Assembly: GCA_014860625.1 (NCBI GenBank)
Contig: JACZJJ010000017.1
Location: 1 to 46,740 of the forward strand
Direction of reading: 5' to 3'
DNA from: Bacteroidales bacterium
GTDB lineage: Bacteria; Bacteroidota; Bacteroidia; Bacteroidales; FEN-979
DNA length: 46,740 nt
Of the stretch, positions 25,570-33,646 are shown piece after piece. Under the pieces are notes generated by a model that saw nothing but the letters and a program-made list of their open reading frames with translations, had not been told where the DNA came from and did no database searches. The position numbers were made by a program, and so were the translations under genes. The number at the start of each line of letters is the position of its first letter. The first letter of the stretch is position 1.

Positions 25570-26278
25570 AATAATAAACTTTAATCCTTGCTGAGTCCTT
25601 CAGAAAATCGACCTTCCCGATCACTATCCGGTGAATGTTCAGTCCCGTCCTATTCCTGAGGTCTTCGATCAACTCCGGATGCCTGTCGGGCTTTATCATG
25701 TCGATGTTCTCGTACTGAATCCTTTTAATGTGTTCTCCTTTGATGATCACGTTTCCGTCAAGCAGAAAGGTACACGTGAGGATGATGGCATGAATGATCG
25801 CCAGTTCATAATAATCAAGCTGGATGGCGCTGAGGACCCCCATGGCGATGAATATGAAGAGATAGGTGAGATCCTTTATTGAAAGGCTTAGTGTGCGGTA
25901 TCTCAGCATGGAAAATACGGCGAACAATCCGAAAGCCGCCCCCACCGAGAGTTTTACATATTTCAGCACAAAGGTCAGCAGGAAGATCACCAGGTTGAAG
26001 ATGATGAAAGTAAAGATGTAATCGAGTTTTCTGTAATTGGGATAATAAATGAGCAGGATAATCAGTGCAACATTCAGAAGATTGATGCCCAGGCTAATGA
26101 GAAATTTCTCATTTATTTCCAGAACCTTTTTCTCTTTTTTCTTCTCCTTTTCATCGCTTAAATTTGTGTCGTCCATCTCTGCCATTATAGTGTCGACCTC
26201 CTGCGGGATGCATAATTTGACTGGCATGGCCAGGAGCAATAGCAGGAAAAACATCGTGAGTTGCTTAGTAGTTATCAT
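25559..26278 (-). CDS. DUF4956 multi-pass membrane protein
   Basis: This 239-residue protein has an N-terminal signal or helix, then about four membrane helices (about 60-170), including SVGAAFGLFAVFSMLRYRT. A cytosolic C-terminal domain with the DRHPELIEDLRNRTGLNIHRIVIGK pattern ends in DSARIKVYYYDK. This fits DUF4956, a family repeatedly encoded beside VTC-type polyphosphate polymerase domain proteins. It overlaps the VTC gene by 14 bases, indicating tight coupling. A role as the membrane channel or anchor for the product of the VTC domain is a reasonable inference, but not shown. Confidence 0.82.
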   Translation of the reverse strand: MITTKQLTMFFLLLLLAMPVKLCIPQEVDTIMAEMDDTNLSDEKEKKKEKKVLEINEKFLISLGINLLNVALIILLIYYPNYRKLDYIFTFIIFNLVIFLLTFVLKYVKLSVGAAFGLFAVFSMLRYRTLSLSIKDLTYLFIFIAMGVLSAIQLDYYELAIIHAIILTCTFLLDGNVIIKGEHIKRIQYENIDMIKPDRHPELIEDLRNRTGLNIHRIVIGKVDFLKDSARIKVYYYDK

Positions 26279-27020
26279 GATTCAGTTTATTAATGTGAAG
26301 AAGTTTCTGTTTGAAGTTGTTTTGTTTGATATGGCTGTTTAGTGTGATGATTCCGAGGCAATATTTACTGATTCTGCTGCCGGGGATATGCTCCTTATGA
26401 AGGATACCTGAAATGATCGAAGATGACATCCGGTCCTGTTTTACCTCCGCAATCGCAACACCGGGATAGGTAACTTCCCTGGTTCCGATTTTAAATGTCA
26501 GTCCGGTATCGATGGTTACCCGCTCATTCATTGCATGGTTAACCAGCGTTATCCGTGAAAAATTTACCCAGAGCGCGGGCTGAAGCATGGCCGGGGTGAG
26601 TTTTGTATGAGAAATAAGCAACCGTTCTTGTTTGCCCGAGATCTCTTCCTGCGGGCCTTTTTGCTTGTTCCTTTCCTTGAACGTCCTGCTTTTATTATTT
26701 TTGAACTTGATCTCGAAGTAGCAGATCCCTGAATCGACATACTTGCGGCTGCGAACTTTGAACCGGTTGAGTCGTTTATTGTGGTGGTTCAGGTACAACC
26801 GGTGTTCCGGCGTGTCAAAATAAAGTGTCTCATAACGTTGAAGCCTCACCTGGTTTATCTCCAGGATATAATAGGATGGATAAAGCTGGCCTAGGATGCA
26901 GGGCAATTTAGAAGACTTAAAAACGAATTTTGAATCCATCCGGTTAAGCAGAGTCACCTCATCCATTTTTTCGAGCGAGATGGGTTCAAACAAAGCAATC
27001 AGTTCATCAATAGTAGACAT
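26265..27020 (-). CDS. VTC-domain polyphosphate polymerase-like protein
   Basis: This 251-residue stand-alone VTC (triphosphate tunnel) domain has the expected tunnel blocks: MDSKFVF, YETLYFDTP, RLNRFKVRSRKY, CYFEIKFKNNK, ERVTIDTGL, AIAEVKQDR and RISKYCLGI. In yeast Vtc4 this domain makes polyphosphate from ATP inside the tunnel. Here the conserved Arg, Lys and Glu residues appear intact, suggesting catalytic competence. No SPX domain is fused. Both neighbours overlap it by 14 bases. Substrate and product are inferred from the family; the tunnel fold is also used for triphosphate hydrolysis. Confidence 0.87.
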   Translation of the reverse strand: MSTIDELIALFEPISLEKMDEVTLLNRMDSKFVFKSSKLPCILGQLYPSYYILEINQVRLQRYETLYFDTPEHRLYLNHHNKRLNRFKVRSRKYVDSGICYFEIKFKNNKSRTFKERNKQKGPQEEISGKQERLLISHTKLTPAMLQPALWVNFSRITLVNHAMNERVTIDTGLTFKIGTREVTYPGVAIAEVKQDRMSSSIISGILHKEHIPGSRISKYCLGIITLNSHIKQNNFKQKLLHINKLNHDNY

Positions 27021-27573
27021 ATTCCCACGTTTTCGACTTGTCCTTCTTTTGTGATCCGGAAGTCGTAGTTTTCCCGGTCTTCAGGTTTTTTGAATTATAG
27101 GTGTAAACAGTTTTTTTTATGAAGCTTCCGGAGGCATCCGTCTCCGTTTCGGAAATTTTATTTCCGTTCGCATCATAGCTGAAAGCAGACTTCTTCTGAA
27201 TCTCTCCACCGCTATTGTATTCTATCTCCTCGATTTTATCTTTCAAGGCATTGTAGCGGTAGGTCCATTTGATATCCCTCTTTTTACCGGCATCAAATTC
27301 ACTTCCAGCAGTTTTATTACCATAACTGTCAAAAACAGCAGTTTTCCTGGCCGAAATGCTTCCATCAGGTGCATAATCGATTTTCACCAGCGTTCGGCCC
27401 GATTTATCAAATTCCTCATAGGAGGTTTTGTAAATGGTGACTTTCCCGTCAACCATGGTAGTTTCCCATTCGGTGGTTGATTTGATCTTGTTTTTCACGC
27501 ATTCTTTCTTGCTTTGGCAAGGTGCCGCGATCCCAATCAGGAGGGCAAGTACAAGGATGATTGTTCGGTTCAT
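27007..27573 (-). CDS. Small exported YD/RHS-like repeat protein
   Basis: This 188-residue protein has a signal peptide (about 1-20) and then four to five beta-hairpin units of the YD/RHS type: FDSYGNKTAGSEF, YRYNALKDKIEEIEY, FSYDANGNKISETE and YTYNSKNLKTGKT. It lacks any toxin or enzymatic domain. It overlaps the VTC gene by 14 bases, so despite its generic look it is a coupled member of the module, possibly a periplasmic binding or scaffold component. No precise family could be assigned. Confidence 0.75.
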   Translation of the reverse strand: MNRTIILVLALLIGIAAPCQSKKECVKNKIKSTTEWETTMVDGKVTIYKTSYEEFDKSGRTLVKIDYAPDGSISARKTAVFDSYGNKTAGSEFDAGKKRDIKWTYRYNALKDKIEEIEYNSGGEIQKKSAFSYDANGNKISETETDASGSFIKKTVYTYNSKNLKTGKTTTSGSQKKDKSKTWEYVYY

Positions 27574-27579
27574 AGGATT

Positions 27580-27996
27580 TTAATTAAAGATAAATAGATC
27601 AGGGACTTCAATATCTTGCTTTTTATTTGGCACCTCCACTTCCATAATGACAGGGATCAAGGCATTGGTTTGCAGCGTCGAGTCCTTGGATAATGCATAC
27701 ACTTTGTAAGAACCCGGACGCAGGTATTTGAACTCCCAGGTTCCGTCGTAGCTGGTTTGAATACGGTCGCCATAATCGCGGTCATCGCCATAAATGAGGT
27801 ACACCCAAACTTCGGGACCATAATAGGTTTCCTGGAGGACAGTAAAAGTTGCGTTATACTCCTTTACCATTACTTTCCCGTAGATGGTTGATTTGCCGCC
27901 TGAACCTGGTTCTTTTTCACAGGAGATCATCAGCATGGGGATGGTCAGAAGCAATAACAGGCTGAGGGTGATGAGTCGTTTTAACTTTGTGGTCAT
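27580..27996 (-). CDS. Lipoprotein with a carboxypeptidase-regulatory-like beta domain
   Basis: This 138-residue protein has a lipobox (LMISC, cysteine at about 26) and one beta-sandwich domain with YGKVMVKEY, a central YDGTWEFKYLRPGSYKVYALS motif and a strand-rich end. The GTWEFKYLRPGSYKVYA pattern is typical of CarboxypepD_reg or Cna-B-like folds. ATG 27996 is preferred over a frame open to 28047, because it places the basic n-region directly before the lipobox. It lies between the CotH gene (62 bases upstream) and the YD-repeat gene (six bases). Confidence 0.75.
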   Translation of the reverse strand: MTTKLKRLITLSLLLLLTIPMLMISCEKEPGSGGKSTIYGKVMVKEYNATFTVLQETYYGPEVWVYLIYGDDRDYGDRIQTSYDGTWEFKYLRPGSYKVYALSKDSTLQTNALIPVIMEVEVPNKKQDIEVPDLFIFN

Positions 27997-28058
27997 AAGG
28001 ATGTAATTATTTTTGGTTTTATTTTTTCGCCGGAGCATGTCAATCAAACAAATTCAGG

Positions 28059-30317
28059 TTAATAAATGATCAGTTTTTTTGTTGTGGTTTCACCCGTGGA
28101 ACTCACCCTGACCATATATATCCCGCTGCCAAGGACAGAAACATCGATTGATTGCACCACAGGTGCATCGTGGCCTGTTGCGTAAGCATAATTCTGCTGC
28201 ATTACCGGTTTGCCCAGACCGCTGTATATTGTTACGGTCACCGGCCCCGAATGATTCATAAGTTCGATATTGATCACGCTTCCTGCCGGGTTGGGATATA
28301 ACAGGAACCCGTTTCCCGGAGTTGTACCCATGCTGTTGTAACTCCCCATAGTTGGAAGCATATACATCATGGACCCGTATCCGTTCGGATACCTTCCGGA
28401 GCTCTTGCCTCTCACCTGGCGGGCATAGGATACTGAATCAATGCGCCTTCCCTCTGCATTTGAAAGCAGCATGACACCCCCTGACGCGGAAAGCGTTAGC
28501 GGGGCGGTCAGTTTTTCCGGTTCGGAACTGTATGAAACATTGATCAATAAATAGTGTTTCGCTGCAAGGATGGTATCAGGCAGCATCCATTTCCCGGGTA
28601 TGGCAGGATCATCAGAGAGTTGCATGTTAAGCAGATTAAGGGGTTCTGTTGTGGTATTGAGCAATTCGATCCAGGATTGGTCTCCGTTGCCGGCATATAA
28701 CTCGTTCAAAACCACATGCCCGGGGAGGATCATCGGCTGGATGGAATAGTATTCATTTTCGGCCCGGGCCGGGAGAAAAATCCCGGCGCTGTCATTCTCT
28801 GCATAAAAATAGTACTGGATTACTGGACCGGACAGGAGGATTGTAGCGCCAAAACTACCATCACCCGCCAAACTGTCATGATGATTGCCGTCATCAAACA
28901 TAGGCATCCTGGTGAAGGCACCGAAGGTATGAAAACGATACCCAAGGAAAACCCTGACAGCACCAGTTGCATGCACTGTTATGCTGGTTTCGTTGCCCCG
29001 CACCGGAGTTTCCGGAACATAGTGAGCGCCCCATATCACAGGGGCGCCCGTGAATCCCGGATAGGTTTCGAGGTAGGTCAACCGGGCCTCCATGAGATCT
29101 TTAATCCCTGGAAACTCATCAGCCGAACCAGAACTTCCTACGGTATACAGCAGATTTTCATGAAAATTTTCATAGGGATAGAATTTGTTTGTGTCAGCTT
29201 TAACGGCCGAATCAATGACTTCCTGCATAAACTCCCCGCGTATAAAATAACCATTGTTACTTATGTTCTCCTCCATGATTGTTCTCATGTGTGCAAGAAA
29301 CATTCTCTTCAGCGTGTCATTGTTGAATAGATTGGTAACAAGCGGACGGGGTGAAACTGCAAAACTCATGAGCCCAAGAGGATCCAACTGCTTGGTTTGC
29401 GAAATCGTGAGTCCCTGGAAATGAGTTGATCCGTCGGAATGACGGAAACTGCCGAACGACATATTCATATCCCAGGGAATGGTATTGAAAATCCCGTTGT
29501 CGTCTTTATACAGGTAGTAATTTTGTGAATACCCAATATAACTGTCGAGGTTCAGCACCTCGTAATTGAATGCATGCATCCACAATGCCCGGTCAATATT
29601 CAGCACCTGTGCCGCACTGTCAGGCTGTGTGTTCAGGACAGATATGAAATGATACAGGTCTGACCAACCGTATTCCGACTCGAGTGCATAATAGGGCTGA
29701 TAGCCCGTGGAATCTGTGCCATGCGTATCGGCAAGGTTTGCATTTTGCCCAAACGGGTATTCGAGGGTTGAGGGAGAACCCTTTATGAAACTGTTTTTAT
29801 TTTCCGGGAAATACCGGAGGATAAACCTGTCGTTCACTGCCTCAACATTGGAATAGAGCCCGAGCAGCGTATCGTTCACATATACATTGGCAAAATTTGC
29901 CCGGCTTGCCGGCATGTATTTCCGGGCAATCTCATAGGACAATGCCTCTCTGATAAAGGAAGGGTCATAGTTTACATTGCTTAGCCGAAGACTGGTAAAT
30001 CCCTTGTAATTGTTATTTTTTACGGTATAGGCAAGGTCGATGTTAAACGGGTTTTTAATATCTTCCAGGTGAACCGAACTGTAACCCTTATATCGAATAC
30101 CCACATTTTCAATAAGTTGCCCGTTTATCCGGATATCACACATCAAACGATCGTTTCCCCCGGAGGTAGTGAACACACTGTCGAGCGCCTGCTTCCAGCT
30201 CTTTGCATGAATCAGGATCCGGATATCCTGGATCTTCCTGATATCGTAAAAATCTTCCTGGGCCATCACCGGGAACAGGATGGCCAGAAAGAAAATAACA
30301 ACAAGGAGTCGTCTCAT
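28059..30317 (-). CDS. CotH-family protein kinase with lamin-tail domain and T9SS tail
   Basis: This 752-residue protein has a signal peptide (about 1-20). The CotH domain (about 30-420) shows VGIRYKGYSS, NDTLLGLYSNVEAVNDRF and the late NYYLYKDD to NTIPWDMNMSFG motif, which in spore-coat CotH holds the ATP-metal aspartates. A lamin-tail (LTD) domain (about 550-650) follows, with VLNELYAGNGDQSWIELLN. The last about 85 residues are a T9SS sorting domain (LYPNPAGS to KKLIIY). It is thus a predicted kinase delivered to the cell surface. Whether ATP is available there is unknown; LTD and CTD are non-catalytic. Its start overlaps the propeller gene by four bases. Confidence 0.9.
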   Translation of the reverse strand: MRRLLVVIFFLAILFPVMAQEDFYDIRKIQDIRILIHAKSWKQALDSVFTTSGGNDRLMCDIRINGQLIENVGIRYKGYSSVHLEDIKNPFNIDLAYTVKNNNYKGFTSLRLSNVNYDPSFIREALSYEIARKYMPASRANFANVYVNDTLLGLYSNVEAVNDRFILRYFPENKNSFIKGSPSTLEYPFGQNANLADTHGTDSTGYQPYYALESEYGWSDLYHFISVLNTQPDSAAQVLNIDRALWMHAFNYEVLNLDSYIGYSQNYYLYKDDNGIFNTIPWDMNMSFGSFRHSDGSTHFQGLTISQTKQLDPLGLMSFAVSPRPLVTNLFNNDTLKRMFLAHMRTIMEENISNNGYFIRGEFMQEVIDSAVKADTNKFYPYENFHENLLYTVGSSGSADEFPGIKDLMEARLTYLETYPGFTGAPVIWGAHYVPETPVRGNETSITVHATGAVRVFLGYRFHTFGAFTRMPMFDDGNHHDSLAGDGSFGATILLSGPVIQYYFYAENDSAGIFLPARAENEYYSIQPMILPGHVVLNELYAGNGDQSWIELLNTTTEPLNLLNMQLSDDPAIPGKWMLPDTILAAKHYLLINVSYSSEPEKLTAPLTLSASGGVMLLSNAEGRRIDSVSYARQVRGKSSGRYPNGYGSMMYMLPTMGSYNSMGTTPGNGFLLYPNPAGSVINIELMNHSGPVTVTIYSGLGKPVMQQNYAYATGHDAPVVQSIDVSVLGSGIYMVRVSSTGETTTKKLIIY

Positions 30318-31525
30318 CGAATGATCAGTTTTCCTGAATAGCCCGAAGAGCCGGTGGTGTATTTCATGATGTACATGCCTGGTGCAAGAGTTTGCAGGCT
30401 GATGACGTTGGATCCTATTACCAGGAGGTGTGATACAACTGTGCTTCCCGAAATGGTCATGATCTCGAAATTCCCGGTAGTTGTGAGTCCATCAAGGTGC
30501 AATTCGGTTGTGGCCGGGTTCGGATATGGTTTCAATCCGATCCTTGCCAGTTCGCTTATACCTGAATGAGGATCATAAAATTTTGAAACGCCTCCACCTG
30601 TTGTGATCCAGACATTGTCTGATTTATCCACGGCGAGTCTCTTCACTAGATTGTTGATCAGTCCATCGGCAAGCGAATAGGATTTCCACACGGTTTGATT
30701 GTTCCTGGTAATCCCACCTTCCTGTGTGTAAATGTCATACAGTCCGAACCACATGGTATTTTTTGAATCCATCGCGATGTCGGCAATAAAGTTGTTGTAA
30801 AGGCCATCGGCTTCCCTGTAGGTTTCAATCCAATGATCAAGGCTGTCGTAAACGGCTACACCGCTGTATGTGCCGATCCATTTTGTATTATTGGCCCCGA
30901 TGCCTATCGAAATGATATTGTCGGATGGCAGACTGTCGGCAATGGTGAAATTTGTAAACGTGGTGCCATTGAATTTCGACAATCCACCGATAAAGGTCCC
31001 CAGCCATTTGTTTCCGATCTGATCGACGGCAATATAGCTGATCAGGTCGTTTGGCAGACCATCGGCTGTTGTATAGTTGTGCCAGGTGGTACCGTTGAAG
31101 TTCGACAATCCTGAACCGGTACCGAACCATACACTTCCGTCGGGATCGCCGGCAATGTAATTCACCATGTTGTCGATCAGGCCGTTGACTATTGTATAGG
31201 ATGTCCAAACAGTACCATCATATCTGCTCACTCCATAATCCGTTCCGGCCCAAATATTTCCATTGATATCTACGGCAATGCAGTTGATGTAATTGTCGAT
31301 CAATCCGTTAGCAGTCGTAAATGTTGACCAGGTCACATCATTGAATTTGGCAACTCCATCTTGTGTGCCAAACCATTTCTGGTTTGCTGCATCGACGGCC
31401 ACTCCTGTAACATTGTCGGAAGGCAGGCCATCGGCTGAGGTATAGTTCGTAAAGGTCTGCGCTTGGATCAAGGTTCCTGATAGAATCAGGACGATGAGTA
31501 GCAGTTTTGTTTTAAATCTGTTCAT
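30314..31525 (-). CDS. Secreted beta-propeller (Reg_prop-type repeats) with T9SS tail
   Basis: A signal peptide is followed by about seven copies of a roughly 42-residue unit ending in W-F/A-G-T-x-x-G-V-S-K/R-F/Y, for example WFGTQDGVAKF, WAGTDYGVSRY and WFGTGSGLSNF. This two-component-regulator propeller repeat builds a seven-blade ring. The C-terminus (about 325-403) is a T9SS sorting domain (LKPYPNPATTELHL to KLIIR). Unlike hybrid two-component sensors, no kinase is fused, so it is a free surface propeller that may bind a glycan or protein. It overlaps the CotH gene by four bases and follows the arylsulfotransferase gene by 14. Confidence 0.87.
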   Translation of the reverse strand: MNRFKTKLLLIVLILSGTLIQAQTFTNYTSADGLPSDNVTGVAVDAANQKWFGTQDGVAKFNDVTWSTFTTANGLIDNYINCIAVDINGNIWAGTDYGVSRYDGTVWTSYTIVNGLIDNMVNYIAGDPDGSVWFGTGSGLSNFNGTTWHNYTTADGLPNDLISYIAVDQIGNKWLGTFIGGLSKFNGTTFTNFTIADSLPSDNIISIGIGANNTKWIGTYSGVAVYDSLDHWIETYREADGLYNNFIADIAMDSKNTMWFGLYDIYTQEGGITRNNQTVWKSYSLADGLINNLVKRLAVDKSDNVWITTGGGVSKFYDPHSGISELARIGLKPYPNPATTELHLDGLTTTGNFEIMTISGSTVVSHLLVIGSNVISLQTLAPGMYIMKYTTGSSGYSGKLIIR

Positions 31526-31539
31526 AATTGTTTCTTTTA

Positions 31540-33459
31540 CTAGTTGGAAATAATGACTTTTTTGCTTGTATATTCCGACCTGTCGGTGAGTATGGTGAGG
31601 TAATAGATCCCGCCGGGAAGCGATGAAAGATCATGTGAAAATTCATTTTTAAATGTGATGACGGCCTTTCCCTGGGCGTTGAAAATGGTAACGCCGAACG
31701 ACCTGTTCACCAGGCTTTCTCCTGAAAGGGTGATGACCCCGGTTGTCGGGTTTGGAAATAACCTGATTCCGTTTTCGAAGGATGTTTCGCTGATGCCTAC
31801 CCAGATAAAAGGATCTGACATGGCCGACAGGCAGCCATTGCTTCCGGTGACCTGCACCTGGTAAGTGCCAGCGCCTGTCAATGCCAGGTATTGACCGGTA
31901 GCGCCCTGTATCAGCGTGCTGTTTTTGAACCACTGATTCCCGGATATGGAGCTTGACATCAGGGAATCGCCGGTAAGTGTGATCACGGGTGTTGGGGGAG
32001 CATCATCCACAGTTACCAATACCGTATCTGTTGCCGAGCAGGCTCCGCTAGTCACGTTCACAATGTATGATGTGGTGACAGATGGAGTAGCAACAGGGTT
32101 TTGCAGGTTGGAAGTAAACCCGGGAGGGATCGATGTCCATGCATAGGTGTTGGATGTGCCGGATGAAGGTGTAGCGCTGAGCTGCACTGTTGTCCCAGGA
32201 CATCCCTGGTCAGGGCTGGCGCTGGCAGTCACGGTTACAGGGCCGTTGACATAACAGGCTGTATAGCGCAGGGCATTTGTCACGGCCCCACTGATTGTTT
32301 TAGACCACACCACAGTTTGATTTGAATCTATTTCATAGATATAGCCCGACAATGAAATGGTGATCAGCATATTTCCATTGGGAAGTTGCTGAGAATAACC
32401 CTCATTCTGGGTGGCTGATCCGCTGTATGTGTGTCTCCAGGTATATGTTGAGGGTGCATATGCAGTACCGGGAGTTAACGAATAATTATACCCATTGTAA
32501 GGCGGGTTGATGAGGTCAACGCAGGATTTGTTTCCCGCACCGCCTTTGTTATTAAATGCGACCAGATAATTTGCATTTGGACAGTCTGCCGGAACCCAAT
32601 GCGCATTGTGAGCTATATTGAAGATGGTGGCGCCTGAAGCCTGGTAAGCTGCAGGATTTCCCCACCTGTACAAAAAATCGCCCCCTTTTCCCGAGTTTCC
32701 GCCAGTATGTCCGGCAGCCTCTGCGGTTGTAGTACTGTGATCGATCACATAGATTTCATTCAGGTAATGTGAAGAGATGACAATCTGGTCGAGGGCTTCA
32801 TTGTAATCAATCCCGTTGACATGCATCCAGTCTTTTTGGGTATTGTAATTGATGTTCAGCAATCCCGGGTTCTGAACGATGGATGTCACGTAATTGTCTT
32901 TGGCCGGGTTGTAATTCTGACAAAGATGGTCCCATGCTTTCCACTCCCATACCACGGTTCCACCGGTTGTACCTGAAGGCTGGATCTCTACAATTTTATC
33001 AGGCCACATGGTAATACTTTGAGAGCATCCTGCCTGCGTCACCTGGGCAGGGGTTTTCGTTTCATAGGCGATCAGCAGTACGTTCCCGTTCGGCATGGGG
33101 TGTATGTCATGGTGCGAACAATACTCCGTCGTGGAATAAACAAAATCCCAAAGGGAATTCCCATTATAGTCCACTTTTTGTACCTCGCCACAGATAGGCC
33201 CACCCGTAAAATAGTTCCCTGTTTTTGCCACTGTTCGGAGCACATCTCCGCCCGGTAACAGGTAAGAGGAGTACCCGGTCTGTTTATTTGAGGCGAATGT
33301 CCAGGTGTGATAGGTGTTTCCGTTTAAATCTATCAGGTAGCCCTTGTTGTTGGTTTTGGGGCAGTAGAAGGTATAATCGCCATAGCTTTGTGCCTGGCTT
33401 GTCAATCCCTGAAGGACGCTCAAAAGGAGGGCGATTAAAGAAACAATGATTCGATTCAT
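31540..33459 (-). CDS. Arylsulfotransferase-like secreted protein with Ig-like domain and T9SS tail
   Basis: The mature protein begins after a signal peptide ending SQAQS. Residues about 30-400 form an ASST-like propeller with the recognisable HDIHPMPNGNVLLIAYE and WMHVNGIDYNEALDQIVISSHYLNEIYVID segments. Their histidines match the positions used by bacterial arylsulfate sulfotransferases. A PKD/Ig-like domain (about 405-480), an Ig-like segment and a T9SS tail (LFPNPTTG to KKVIISN) follow. Many Bacteroidota members are T9SS cargo of unproven sulfotransfer activity. ATG 33459 is preferred over the frame extension to 33522. It heads the 33459-24892 gene string, directly below the shared upstream element. 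Confidence 0.85.
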   Translation of the reverse strand: MNRIIVSLIALLLSVLQGLTSQAQSYGDYTFYCPKTNNKGYLIDLNGNTYHTWTFASNKQTGYSSYLLPGGDVLRTVAKTGNYFTGGPICGEVQKVDYNGNSLWDFVYSTTEYCSHHDIHPMPNGNVLLIAYETKTPAQVTQAGCSQSITMWPDKIVEIQPSGTTGGTVVWEWKAWDHLCQNYNPAKDNYVTSIVQNPGLLNINYNTQKDWMHVNGIDYNEALDQIVISSHYLNEIYVIDHSTTTAEAAGHTGGNSGKGGDFLYRWGNPAAYQASGATIFNIAHNAHWVPADCPNANYLVAFNNKGGAGNKSCVDLINPPYNGYNYSLTPGTAYAPSTYTWRHTYSGSATQNEGYSQQLPNGNMLITISLSGYIYEIDSNQTVVWSKTISGAVTNALRYTACYVNGPVTVTASASPDQGCPGTTVQLSATPSSGTSNTYAWTSIPPGFTSNLQNPVATPSVTTSYIVNVTSGACSATDTVLVTVDDAPPTPVITLTGDSLMSSSISGNQWFKNSTLIQGATGQYLALTGAGTYQVQVTGSNGCLSAMSDPFIWVGISETSFENGIRLFPNPTTGVITLSGESLVNRSFGVTIFNAQGKAVITFKNEFSHDLSSLPGGIYYLTILTDRSEYTSKKVIISN

Positions 33460-33499
33460 AGCTTTGATTGTTGGTTGTGAGAATAGTGTGCTTATTAAT

Positions 33500-33589
33500 G
33501 ATGCGAAAGTATTCCGGACCATACCAGAAATAAAATGTAATCGGCAGTTCCGGCAGTTTTATCGGCAGAATGAATGGTTATTGATGCAG
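33500..33589 (-). repeat. Shared upstream element, copy A
   Basis: This segment is about 84 percent identical by eye to 39481-39570, and 42 of the first 43 positions match. Each copy lies 40-45 bases upstream of the first gene of its minus-strand string. Read on the minus strand, it contains TTA, 19 bases, then TACTTTCG (33511-33504), one mismatch from the phylum -33 and -7 consensus at each box. It is best read as a duplicated promoter region with extra upstream conserved bases that may bind a regulator. Confidence 0.65.
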
Positions 33590-33646
33590 ATGTTTCGCAG
33601 GTCAGGCACTCCATGATTTACAGAATCCAATTCCTGTTAAACAAGT

